Part shown: one piece after another, positions 8,965 through 19,595 of the stretch
Position numbering within the stretch: position 1 is the stretch's first letter
How the letters are laid out: every line of letters begins with the position of its first letter
Source of the DNA: Ophiosphaerella korrae
Lineage: Eukaryota; Ascomycota; Dothideomycetes; Pleosporales; Phaeosphaeriaceae
Length of the DNA stretch: 64,000 nucleotides
Direction of reading: 5' to 3'
Assembly (NCBI GenBank): GCA_028456385.1
Contig: JALNQF010000014.1
Coordinates: 399,307-463,306, forward strand
Notes under the pieces: model-generated
What the model was told of the DNA's origin: nothing
Database searches by the model: none
The model's input: the letters and a program-made list of their open reading frames with translations, nothing else
Made by a program: the position numbers and the translations under genes

Positions 8965-11071
8965 TTACCTGCGCCACCCCACGCGCTCCCACAGCTCCCC
9001 CACACCCGCCCGCTCCACAGGCAACATGCCATACTGCAAACTATACATTTCGCCGCGCCCAATCGGCGGCACAAACTGCCCGCTCGCTAGACTCGCTAGT
9101 ACTCCCGCGGCAAGATAATGCGCGCGCAGACGCGCCGCAAGCTCAAAGTACGGATTGAACACGGCGCGGAGCGAGAGCGGGACGGAGCGGAGGCGGATGT
9201 ACGCCGTGGGGGTGCGTGGCTGCGGCTGTGAGTGTGGGTAGGTAAGGGAAGGGGAGAGGGGGAGGAGGGTAAACGAGATGCCGGCTGGGAGACGCTTGGC
9301 ATCTTTGACGCGCAGCATGAGGGCGAAGAGGGGAAAGTGATTGAGGCATGCAAGCGCAATTTCAAGACCGGCTCTGAGCGCGATGACGGCGACGCGGGCT
9401 GCGGCAAAGGTGAGGTAGAACACGGCGACGGTAGGGAGGAGGAAAAACTGCAGTGTGAAAAGGATGGTGCCAAGGAGGAGCTGGTCGAGGTCGTAGGCGC
9501 AGGAGTCGATGCGGTTGCGCAGCACGTTGCGCTTTTTGCCGCGGAAGAGGTGGAAGAGGGAGACGATGATGGTGAGTTGCCAGTGGAAGATGCGGGCGGA
9601 GGCAATGTAGAAGGCGTAGATGTGGAGGGTGAGGAGGGCGACGAGGTCAAGGAAGAGGGAGATGGGGAGGGTGGCGCCGGCGAAGGCGGAGAGGCCGATG
9701 AGTTGGATGAGCGTGGGGAGGTGCGGGCGGAGAAGAATTGTGCAACCTGTGGGAAGTTAGATGGCGTGGAGATGATCCGGTGCAGACGTACCGGCCCAGT
9801 AGTCAATGACCCAGAGGAAGAGGTCGCCGAGGAAGTCGGCGAGTTCAGTGTTTAGCTTTAGACCGCCGGGCCAGCCCATGAGCCAGATGATCATGCTTCG
9901 GAGGCCTTCGATTGACCATGTGCTGAATATCGTGTCGACCCATGTAGCTGCGAGTTCGGAGTTTTCGATAATAGATGACCCCAAGGCAATGCCCATGATG
10001 ATGTCGTTTGCAACCAGCCATAAGCTGTTGTAGAATCGGATGTAGTCTGGGTGGCTGTTGGTAATGCTCCCCCAGCTAGCCTTGCTTTTGCGGAGAGTGA
10101 GGTACTGGATGGGCCAGTAGCAGAATTGCTGGAGACGTATGTCAATTTGTTGAGCAGTTGCCGATATATCTTTCAGTGCGGGCGCAGTTGGGGACGATGC
10201 TGGACGCCAGTGAAGAACCCGGAGCACCCCCTCTGCCATTATACGATTGGTCATCAAGGCTGAAATAAATGTCTGCGAAAGGGTTGGCCAGATCCATGCC
10301 ACTACAATGTAGTTGAGAGCCATGAATAGATAATCCCACAAGTCATTAGCCGACACTACCACACGCTCGCTGACACTCAAAGCACGTTTCATCCGTCTCC
10401 CGATCACGCCAATGTTGTTTTGTAAGAGTGCATTCAACTCATACGAGCAGTTGACCTGTTCAACAATTTTTGGCAATGCTAACTCTTCTTGCAATGGGGG
10501 TCGGGAAATTACTTTGTGTAACTTTAGCTTTTCCACCAGCTTGTTCTTTCTCTTTTGCTCTTTTTGCTCATTCTCCAATGCATTCCTCAATTTATCGTCC
10601 AGGGCCAGTGCAATAGGAATCAATGACAAGTACTGCATACGGCTCGGTTTTGGTCGGTCATAAACAATAATTTGTATTGCTTTTGGTGATTTTGCCGAGG
10701 CGTGGAGGTATGGAAGGTGAGTTGCTTTGTCGATGTTGAAGGCCAAGGTATTGGCGGCCTCAATCTTTGGGTTTATGACCCCAAGCGCACGGAGGGAGGA
10801 GTGTCCACATCGCTGCAACAGCTCTTGAATGTCGTGTGGGCTGTTTCGAAGTAGTGTCCCCACTATAAGAGCATTCTCAACATGCCGCAACTATTTTGTA
10901 TAAGTAAAGGCTCTGTGGTGGTTTGAAACTACCCACCTCTACATGCTGTAATATTCCAACAACGAAGATATCCAACTCGGAATTCTGAAATCCCACGAGA
11001 ACACCTGGCGAAAAGCTATTTGGCGCGTCTGATGGCCAAAATATGCGCATCAAGGCATTATGTGCAACCAT
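8965..11071 (-). CDS. GPI1: GPI-anchor biosynthesis protein Gpi1 / PIG-Q
   Basis: Gpi1 is a subunit of the ER GlcNAc transferase (GPI-GnT) that makes the first GPI intermediate. Three exons join in phase: 11071-10937, 10890-9792 and 9746-8965 (671 residues). The N-terminus carries MRIFWPSDAP and then VGFQNSELDIFVVGILQHVE, typical of fungal Gpi1. The C-terminal half holds the PIG-Q domain with several membrane segments and a conserved stretch around RGKKRNVLRNRIDSCAYDLD. Either the ATG at 11071 or an in-frame ATG at 11050 (MRIFWP) could be the start. The first overlaps the stop of the upstream small ORF by 14 bases. It is convergent with the LaeA-like gene, 272 bases away. Confidence 0.92.
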
Positions 11072-11417
11072 AGCTCCATCCTGCACCACTAGAAGGACCC
11101 GCGCCGCTTGAGTTGTTCCCGTGCGGAGACACCACTGCCGGCAATTTGGGGATGCTAACGCCGTCAGCTCCAACTATACGCCTCTCTGAGATAGCTTGAC
11201 GGACCAGTTCCGTGGCCTGCGCCGCGATGCGCCCAACAGGCAAAACCAGTATAATGAACACCACAGACAAGATGCTGAAGCCCTTTGCAGCCCTTGTGAC
11301 GACTCCGTGATCCCAGGCAAATATGGAAAGCTCGTACAGACGAGTGACAAGGTCCCAGCGAGCAGTCGAGTAGCCGGCGACAAATATTCCTAGTGTGAGG
11401 ATGGAGAAGGCGTGCAT
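11058..11417 (-). CDS. Small hypothetical membrane protein overlapping the GPI1 start
   Basis: An open frame of 119 residues lies directly upstream of GPI1 on the same strand. It begins MHAFSILTLGIFVAGYS, a first hydrophobic helix. A second (GFSILSVVFIILVLPVG) follows near residues 48-64, then an amphipathic segment and a Gly/Ser/Ala-rich tail. It looks like a two-helix membrane protein of no family I know. Its TAA (11060-11058) lies inside the first possible GPI1 codons and 7 bases before the second GPI1 ATG. It could be a real small gene, an upstream ORF in the GPI1 mRNA, or part of a longer transcript with an unseen exon. Confidence 0.45.
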   Translation of the reverse strand: MHAFSILTLGIFVAGYSTARWDLVTRLYELSIFAWDHGVVTRAAKGFSILSVVFIILVLPVGRIAAQATELVRQAISERRIVGADGVSIPKLPAVVSPHGNNSSGAGPSSGAGWSYGCT

Positions 11418-12152
11418 TACACCATGCAAGGCAATTGCTGGATGCGCTCAGCAAGGGAGCTGGAGAAATTCTAGGTGGCGTAGCTTGACGTGTATGGAGG
11501 ATTGAGGGGAAGGAAACAACGAATGTTGCACTGTTTGGAACATAGTGTGGGAAACTAGCGAGGGGCAATTAGAACAGCCGTCATAGCCCACGTCGAGGTT
11601 CATGTCCAGAAAGGCGCGACTAGCCTGATTGGGATAGACCTAGTTCGTCCTAGCGCTAATTCTGCATGCTTCGACGACAGCAATATCAACTCACAACACT
11701 TGTCTGCAACCCTGCAACTACAATCACGATTCTGACCTCAAAGCCAAGCTGACGAGGTTTCCAAAGCCCATCTAGCGTCATATTCGGCACGGAGCTGAGC
11801 TGTAAGTTCAAGATTCACTTCTTCGTGTCGTGTACTTTCATTTTATAGCTATCATGCACCACTCACTATGGGCCCAAAATGATACTCCTGACAGTAGTCA
11901 GCAAATGAGCTCTAATAGGCAAAGGTAATTCACGAGTCTGCGCTTCACAGCAAGACTCACCGCAGCCATGCACGTACCAAGCAAGCACAGTCTGTGATTG
12001 GATACTGCAGAACGCGTTCGCCTATCTCCCATGCCCCAACCTTTTGTTCTTGTCGCTTCATCATAACCATCTCTTTGACTTATCTAATAAAGATCTTCAG
12101 TTATTCCACAACTGCTCTTCGCGACTACGCGTGGAACAGCCACCGTAACAAC
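11418..12152. other. Divergent intergenic region, small ORF-GPI1 / NUP42
   Basis: About 735 bases hold promoters for the minus-strand ORF/GPI1 unit and the plus-strand NUP42 gene. I see no coding signal and no repeat. A motif GATTGG near 11995 could be a CCAAT box on the opposite strand. Confidence 0.4.
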
Positions 12153-14040
12153 ATGACTGTTTGCAGCTTCTATCAGCGCGGCGCCTGCAAATTTGGAGGC
12201 AAGCGAGCATCGGCCACGTGACGTTTACTTTCTAATGGGCAACAGATTCCTGTAAATTCGAGCACCCGGGTAGCCAGCGAGATGGAAACCGTAACTCTGG
12301 CAGCACTTTCGGCGGAGGGCCAAATAATAATCGCTTCAGTGGCTTCAATGGTGACCGATACCGTCCCAATCAGCCAACGGGAGCCTTCTCAAGTACGTAG
12401 CTTCTCTCGAGGCTTCATCACACCATCTATTCTCCTCGCAGAATCCATTCTATTATTTCCTAAACGCTGATTTCATTGAAGATAGCCGAGATTCAAAGTC
12501 ATTACCTTACCACTTAGACAAGGATGACATGAAGAATGACCTCACTGGCCAGCGGCCCATTTACCCACTATCTTGCTATGGACCTGGCCGGGAGCCTCCA
12601 CGTCAACTCATCGAAGGTCCTGTTGAGGTCAGCCCTGAGGAGCTCCGTGCGCGGTATTACTCTCAGCGAATTGCGGGCAACGAGGCTGGAGCTGTGCGTA
12701 CTCATAGAAATTGATTCGACCTAGCTGACTCTTTGAAGCAACAAGAAGAGAGTGCATTGAATGAAAAGATGCAACAACAAGTCAAATCCATCTTAAACGA
12801 TTTGGACGGTGCTGTCCGCTATATAGAAGATGGCGCCAACATACACCCTAACCGCAATGACTGGGGAAAAGAATCTGCGGCGTCCACTTCAGCACCAAGT
12901 TCAAACTCAAATTCGAATCCGTTCTCACAAGCCCCGGCCAATCCTTTGGCACAGAACACAGGAAACCCCTTCATGAAAGCACCGACAGCTACTTTTGGCC
13001 AATCTTCAACACCAGGATTCGGCCAGCCAGCCTTTGGGCAAGCTTCAAACCCAGGTCAGACTGCTTCCACTTTTGGTCAACCATCGAACCCTGGCCAGAC
13101 TACTTCTGGTTTTGGAGCCACGTCAAGTCTAGGACCGAAACCATCACCATTCAGCCAGACCCCAGCAGCGCCTGCTGGTGGAGCATTCGGTAAGCCTGTG
13201 TTTGGCGCATCTGGATTCGGACAACCATCAATGCCGGGTTCTGGGAGTGTATTAGGGCAAAAGCCAGCTTTCGGACAGGCTTCCGCGCCTGGTACAGCAG
13301 CTCCTTTTGGACAACCCAGTACAATGGGCCAACAAGCAAACTCATTTGGCAAGCCAGCATTTGGGCAGAGTGGCTTTGGCCAAAGCTCACAGCTTGGATC
13401 GGGTGTTTCGCCTTTTGGCCAACCGACCCAGCCGACCACCGCACCTTTTGGTCAGAAGCCGACATTACAAGCGTCACCGTTTGGCCAACAAACAGCAACA
13501 CAAGCATCACCATTCGGTCAACAGGCGGCCTCGCAAACAACCCCGTTCGGTTCAATGCAGAGCAAACAAACCAATCCATTTACGTCCGCAACAACTTCGC
13601 AACAGAGTCCATTTGTTCAGCCAAGTCAACCCAGCACCTCCTCGTTCAGCACGCAGCCAAACCAATCTGCAAATACACAAAGCTCAAATCCTTTCATGCA
13701 GAAGCCACAGGAATCAACACCCGCACCCACAGCCGTATCACAGTCGCCATTCGCCACCCAAGCTAATCAGTCTCCTTTCGCACGGGCACCATTGCAATCC
13801 CAGCAACCACTTGCTTCCATTACACAGCAAGCACCACCTACTGGGACCCCGGGCGGTGTGAAAGAGATTGATCCAAAGGACCGCTTCAAAGAGGGTAATC
13901 CGCAGGACTATGAAGGGGAACAGGGCAAGGCGTTAGAGGAGATTTACAGGCGTGTAGGCCAGCTGGGTCGCTTCAATGACAACGAAGATATTCCGCTCGT
14001 TCCACCAAAGTGTGAGTGGATTGTGCAGATTCCAATATAA
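12153..14040 (+). CDS. NUP42: FG-repeat nucleoporin with CCCH zinc finger (Nup42/NLP1 type)
   Basis: This is a nuclear-pore protein of the cytoplasmic face that helps mRNA export. Four exons join in phase: 12153-12198, 12246-12392, 12482-12693 and 12739-14040 (568 residues). The N-terminus carries a C-x7-C-x5-C-x3-H finger (C4, C12, C18, H22) built across intron 1. The centre (about residues 170-400) has dozens of FG dipeptides, many as FGQ, SPFGQ or GFGQ, with Asn/Gln/Ser/Pro spacers. The C-terminus resumes a folded segment ending KCEWIVQIPI. Intron 1 has a GC donor (GGAG|GCAAGC). In intron 2, phase requires the acceptor at 12481 (TTCATTGAAG), not the CAG at 12439-12441. Confidence 0.88.
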
Positions 14041-14628
14041 GGACGAGATACAACAGGACGCTGAGCTACAATGAAACGCTTAGCTATAAAAGACGCTGAG
14101 TGTGATGCTAAACACTGATGCCAAGGCACAACGCAGGTGTTACAGGCGTATTTGGGACCATTCGAGTATTTGATTTGGACGCTGTAGGATAGTTTGAGAA
14201 CGAAATTTCCATCAGACTTCTAAGCTGTATACACCACCCGGACTACCATAACTGTGTGCAGACATTTTATCTTGTATTGCTGGGTCCCTTTTCCTTGGTC
14301 CGGTTAGAAACGCAGATACATTTCAGCATAGTCTTCTTGAGAACTTTAATTCCGTGCAGAAGGCAAGAATGAGTTGTATCAGACTCATGATAAGAGGGTA
14401 ATGTGTGTAATAGTTGCACCCTTCATTTGGATGACACGAACGCGAAATCGCAGTAAATCAAAAAATACCTTTCGTAGTGCTATTAGCATGGTGAGCTCAG
14501 AGATGAGGCTGTAGACTAAGCTAGGATCTATCTAGCTAGTGTGTACCCCTTATCGATAACAGAAGTTGATAGATCCAAAAAAGTTGATCACTGCTCATCA
14601 CCATCCAATACTTTCCAAGTCAACTAGA
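14041..14628. other. Intergenic region between NUP42 and the DEAH-type helicase
   Basis: About 590 AT-richer bases hold the NUP42 3' flank and the helicase promoter. No ORF, RNA gene or repeat is supported. Confidence 0.5.
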
Positions 14629-17128
14629 ATGTTAAAACAAAAACAAAATGATGCACAGGCAGCGGCAGGATTCCATCAAGGAAAGAAGAGGAAGCGACTT
14701 GGACATACCAAATTTGATGATGAAAGCCCTGTAGAGCCAGTCAGCACTGATAACACAGTGTCTCAAATCATTGCTCATCCTGCACTTCCCGGCGTTCTTG
14801 CAAAAGAAATTCAGGCAAAAGGCTCATATCATGAAACGAAAACTGTTCAAATTAAGCTCCCCAAACGCCAGGCCCCAAGCTCAAAACCAAGGGCCATGAT
14901 TTCAAACCATAGCTCAGAGAAATCAAGCAAGAGGCATCCTGCCCACTACCAATCTACTAAAGCCAGTGAAGCTGTGCCCCACCTGCTTAGGAAGCGCGAT
15001 GCGCTACTATCTACTCGGAAAAAATTACCAATCTGGCCGCAGGCCGACGCTATCAAGACAGCGTTGAAGAAGAATAATGTTCTAGTACTCACGGGAGAGA
15101 CTGGTTCTGGAAAATCGACTCAAGTGCCCCAATTTCTCATCAACGAACCATGGTGTTCGAAATGCATAGCTATTACGCAGCCGCGAAGAGTTGCTGCTAT
15201 TTCTCTAGCTCGGCGTGTCGCCGAAGAAATGGGCACATTCATGGGAAGCCAAAGTCCAGCGGCCAAAGTGGGCTATAGTGTGCGATTTGATAATGCCACT
15301 GGGCCAAACACAAAAGTCAAATTTCTAACCGAGGGTATGCTATTGCAAGAAATGCTCAGAGACCCAGCAATGTCTCAATACAGCGCAATAGTAGTGGACG
15401 AAGTCCACGAGCGAAGCGTCAATGTGGATCTTATCCTTGGTTTCCTGAAAACTTTGGTCTCAAAGGATGGCAGTGCAAACAGTAATGTGCGGGAGGAGCC
15501 GTTGAAGGTTGTTGTCATGAGCGCCACAGCTGATGTCCAGAGCCTGGTAAAGTTTTTTAAGGACAGTGAAGACCACTCACCGCCAGTCTCTAGCCCCCGT
15601 GATGAAGGAAAAATATCAATATGTTATGTTGAGGGGCGTCAACATCCAGTTCAGACAGTTTACTTGCCTACGCCGACACAAGACTGGGTAGAGTCAGCGC
15701 TCAAGATCATCTTCCAGATTCATTATAAGGAGCCTTTGCCCGGTGATATACTGGTATTTCTGACGGGGCAAGACACAATCGAAGGGCTAGAGAAGCTGGT
15801 CAATGATTATGCTGATGGCATGGATAACGATGTACCTAAAGTGAGTCTTTCTCCTCCTGACCCCGAGCTCTGCTCCTCCAAGTGCAGAACGTATTATAGT
15901 CTGCACTTTACGTACCCACGTTATGATCACCTCAGAAAGACTCCACAGCTAACTCGCGTACTAGCTCCTTGCGTTACCACTCTTTGCTGCGCTCCCACAA
16001 CACGCTCAACAACGCATCTTTCAACCAACACCTTTCCGTACTCGAAAAGTTATCCTTGCGACTAATATTGCTGAGACGTCTGTCACAGTTCCCGGCGTGC
16101 GTTATGTGATAGATTGCGGCAAATCAAAAGTAAAACAATTCCGTACACGATTGGGGCTTGAGTCACTCCTTGTCAAGCCAATATCACGGTCTGCTGCGAT
16201 TCAACGTCAAGGTCGTGCGGGTCGCGAGGCAGCTGGTCAATGCTACAGGCTGTATACTGAGGATGGTTTCAAGTCCATGGAGGAACGTACAACACCAGAG
16301 ATATTACGGTGCGACCTAAGCCAGGCTATTCTAACAATGAAGGCCCGTGGTGTTGAAGACGTTCTCAATTTCCCATTTCTGGATCGGCCACCGCGAGAAG
16401 CTCTTGAAAAGGCCTTTTTGCAGCTTCTCCATCTGCAGGCGCTTTCAGAAGATGGCAAAATCAGTGAAGATGGCCTTAAAATTGCAAAGTTTCCACTTAC
16501 ACCTACATTAGGCCGAGTTTTGGTTGAAGCAGCAAAGCCCGAACGCGACTGCTTGCTCGATGTTATTGATATTATTTCAGCACTCAGCGTCGAAAACATC
16601 TTCCAGAGTATAGTCACCGAAGAACGTAAGGAAGAAGCAGAAGAGGCAAGACGTGAGCTCTATCGTCGAGAGGGCGATCATCTAACATTACTCATCACGG
16701 TTCAGCGCTACACCGAGGAACAAACTGATCGGAAGCTATGGTGTGAGAAGCACTTCGTGTCCCACCGAGCCATGCAAAACGTCATGAACATCAGGAAGCA
16801 GCTCCAGCAGCAATGCAAAGGGCTAAAACTCCTATCATCAGATGACAGCACTTCCTCCTCAGCACCTTCAGAGGCGAAGAGCCAAGCTATCCTGGAGTGT
16901 ATGCTTCGTGGCTTTATCTCGAATACCGCACGATTGATGCCGGATGGCAGCTACAAGACATTCATGGGCAATCAGTTGATAGCAATTCATCCAAGCTCTG
17001 TGATTTTTGGGCGAAAGGTGGAGGGAATCGTGTTTAATGAATTTGTTTTTACGACCAAGGCATGGGCTAGAGGAGTCAGTGCCGTTCAACTAGACTGGGT
17101 ATCTCAGGTGGTTGAGGCCATTATGTAG
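14629..17128 (+). CDS. DHR2: DEAH-family ATP-dependent RNA helicase (DHR2/DHX33-like)
   Basis: This is a DEAH/RHA helicase, most like nucleolar Dhr2, which acts in 18S rRNA maturation. Two exons, 14629-15840 and 15965-17128, join in phase 0 (791 residues). The intron has donor GTGAGT, branch site GCTAACTC and acceptor TACTAG. Motif I is GETGSGKST (residues 156-164), motif II reads DEVH (257-260) instead of the usual DEAH, and motif III is SAT (298-300). After the intron come ATNIAETSVTVPG and QRQGRAGREAAGQCYRLY, the RecA2 signatures. The basic N-terminus (KKRKRLGHTKFDDE) looks like a nuclear/nucleolar signal. I chose the ATG at 14629 because the frame upstream has only a TTG. DHR2 versus another DEAH paralogue is inference. 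Confidence 0.85.
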
Positions 17129-17188
17129 AGTGGATGTGAACTCGAAGAACTAGGCATGGGTTTGTCTACTATAATTGAACTACCTATT

Positions 17189-19243
17189 CTATCTTCTCCT
17201 ACCAGCTCCACTTCCCTCTTTATCTGCCAAACTAACCACCTCGCCGATTCCGGCAGCCTCCTGTTCATCTTCCAAAGTACGGATCTCCTCTCTGCAATCC
17301 CACCACTTCTCTTCCGCACGCTCAAATCCCATCTTTTTGATCTCCTTGGGCGACTTTTCGCCGCTCTTTCCACTTTGCGTGAGCTCCTCGATGATGATGT
17401 TTTGCCATGGTTCCGATGTGCGGGCATAGAATTCGCGCAAGGACTCAAAAGGCCGTGGATGAGGCAGCGTATCAGTGAGTGCGGATATCTCTTCCTGGTT
17501 GCCCAGGTCGTCTTCAGGAGTGCCCTTGCTTGGCGCGGCAAGCGGAGAGTCTGTGACACTGGTTGGAGCAGTAGAAGTGGGTGAGTAAGGTTCGCCTTCG
17601 TCCTCATCGTCTTCACCTTCCGAATCTTCTTCGTCGTCTTCGTCGTCGGAATTGGCCTCGTCCTCACTGCCTTGCCAGTCTTCTAGCTCGCGCTTGAATA
17701 TCTCGACTACACCGTCTAGATGGTTTAGATTGACAGACCACAATTCGTCAAATGTGAATTCACGGTCGCCTTTCTCGAACGTGCCTCCATAGATGTAGAG
17801 GTTATCGCCTTGAACGGTGAGCGAGGCGTTGAAGCGTGGATGCGGGTACTCGAATATTCGTGGCTTCTCGGGTCGTTCGATTTCCTCTTCCTCGTCGTCC
17901 TTCTTGTCGGCTTCATCATCTGAGTCTGATAGATTAGCTGCCCCGGCCTTCATCTCAAGCGCTCTTAGATTTGCCAGCAACTCCTCTTCATCCGCTTTGC
18001 CACGTGCTCGTCGGTTGACGTTCGCTTGCTGTGCGGCTCTCTTGTTTGTGTTGGCCTTTGGACGGCGGAGTGTTAGTGGCATGTACCTGTTCCGCTCTAT
18101 ATTCCAAACAAAAGCTTGGTTAAAGAATTCAGAGTCGATGGCTTCTTCACTATCCTCCACATCATGCACACCGCCAAATAGTACGCCACGGCCCTTGTGA
18201 TACGCCATTGTTGCGCCTGCACGTGGTGGATTTGGAGCATTGGCTGGCTTCTTTCGCTTTTCCCATGATACCACGGGGAGTGCAGTGGAAGTTGCGTCTG
18301 ATGCAGGGAGTGTAATACGTAGAAACCAGGTATCATCATGCACCTTAGGCTTTAGAACCATGCGGCTCGTGGGGCCACCACCTCCGCCTTTCTTGCCCTT
18401 TTGTTGTTGTTGTTTTCCACCAGTAGTTGCTTTGACACGAGAATAACCACCGAATATGACAGCACCTTGTTCATGTGGTAGTAGGGTAAAACTTGATCGT
18501 GCATCTGGAACCGCACGCGCTGACTGTAACTTCGGCGTGTACCAGGCGAAGTTGATGCAGTCATATATCCAGAGGTCGTTCAGATACTTTGTCGTTGCGG
18601 ATGTATCTTGGAAACCTCCAAACAAGATGATGTATTGTTTGTAACCAACCATGCGATGCCCGCTGCGTGCAGGCGGACCGGGAGCTTTGCTCTTCCCCTC
18701 CACTCGAGTCCATTCTCTGTTTGTGGGGTCTAATTTCCAGAAATCGTTGTAGTGATAGAAGGTTCCTTGCTTCGGAGAGCTGAACTCGCCGCCAAACAAG
18801 TAAATATCTTTAGTATTCGCGGCCCTGCACCAAGCATGCCCAGATCGAGGAAGTGGCGAATTCGGCGATGTAACCATCTTCCATGCATCCTGTTTTATGT
18901 TATAAACTAGTAAATCGTTGAAGAACTTGGCGGTCGCCCCATTGAAGTACTCTCCCCCAAACAAAAAAAGCTCATTTTCGTTCGCTGGGCTTGTGATGAG
19001 AGTGCCGGATGTTCTCGCTGCTGGTGGCTCACTCGGCACTTCGGTAATGGCATGATACTGCTCCTGCTCTTTGGCATATTGTGCTAGAACCGCGTCGAGA
19101 TCAACTTCCTCGGCATCAGAGTCGACCTCCTGGACCTTTGACGCAACCTTTTTGTCTTTCTTGCTCGACTTCTTCTCCTGCTTTGCTGCTTTGGCAGCTT
19201 TCACAGCAGCTTTGTTGCCCGCCTTTTTCTTATCTTTAGCCAT
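17189..19243 (-). CDS. Kelch-repeat protein (Kel3 / KLHDC4-like)
   Basis: This single exon encodes 684 residues. It opens with a Lys/Ala-rich basic tail (MAKDKKKAGNKAAVKAAK), then acidic residues. Six or so kelch blades follow between about residues 80 and 520, with motifs such as LFLFGGEYFNG, IYLFGGEFSSP, IILFGGFQDTS, AVIFGGYSRV and LYIYGGTFEKG. A very acidic linker (DDEDDEEDSEGEDDEDEGE) leads to a C-terminal domain around PFESLREFYARTSEPWQN, like the C-terminal domain of Kel3/KLHDC4 proteins. The biochemical role is unknown; a propeller scaffold is the safe reading. It is convergent with the helicase gene, whose stop is 60 bases away. Confidence 0.88.
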   Translation of the reverse strand: MAKDKKKAGNKAAVKAAKAAKQEKKSSKKDKKVASKVQEVDSDAEEVDLDAVLAQYAKEQEQYHAITEVPSEPPAARTSGTLITSPANENELFLFGGEYFNGATAKFFNDLLVYNIKQDAWKMVTSPNSPLPRSGHAWCRAANTKDIYLFGGEFSSPKQGTFYHYNDFWKLDPTNREWTRVEGKSKAPGPPARSGHRMVGYKQYIILFGGFQDTSATTKYLNDLWIYDCINFAWYTPKLQSARAVPDARSSFTLLPHEQGAVIFGGYSRVKATTGGKQQQQKGKKGGGGGPTSRMVLKPKVHDDTWFLRITLPASDATSTALPVVSWEKRKKPANAPNPPRAGATMAYHKGRGVLFGGVHDVEDSEEAIDSEFFNQAFVWNIERNRYMPLTLRRPKANTNKRAAQQANVNRRARGKADEEELLANLRALEMKAGAANLSDSDDEADKKDDEEEEIERPEKPRIFEYPHPRFNASLTVQGDNLYIYGGTFEKGDREFTFDELWSVNLNHLDGVVEIFKRELEDWQGSEDEANSDDEDDEEDSEGEDDEDEGEPYSPTSTAPTSVTDSPLAAPSKGTPEDDLGNQEEISALTDTLPHPRPFESLREFYARTSEPWQNIIIEELTQSGKSGEKSPKEIKKMGFERAEEKWWDCREEIRTLEDEQEAAGIGEVVSLADKEGSGAGRRR

Positions 19244-19595
19244 ACTGACGCAATTTAATAGCTCTTAGCAAGGCTAAGTTGTATTATTTGCTGCTTGTAT
19301 TATTCGTTCCAAGGTTCGGTTCGTGAAACGGGTTGACGGCTTCAGTTGCCTCACAGTCGCTGCAAATTTCAATGTTGGTTCAGGTAATTGAAATTTCTTA
19401 AATCAGGTAGTTTTAATCTATTGACTGTGGAGACACCCAAGAGGCAGTGTAAAGTTTTTTACTGTGTAGTTGGCCGTGTGATTTTGGTGGAAACTTTCAT
19501 CGCACGTGGAGGGACTGAGGTGGTATTCTTATCGATAAGACTATACAGTTCACTCCCCGCAATGGATAGCTGTGTCACCTCTCCATCCAGTACTA
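19244..19595. promoter_or_regulatory. Shared divergent promoter, kelch gene / S33 peptidase
   Basis: About 350 bases between two divergent starts hold both promoters. A TTATCGATAAG palindrome lies near 19529-19539. No ORF is supported. Confidence 0.4.

Noticed and set aside
9232..9855. 207-codon plus-strand frame over GPI1 exon 3
   Set aside because: It is a Glu/Gly/Val-rich antisense shadow of the GC-rich GPI1 exon with no family resemblance.
13077..13439. Minus-strand frame over the NUP42 FG repeats
   Set aside because: A mirror of the repetitive FG coding, Pro/Gly/Cys-rich with no independent signal.
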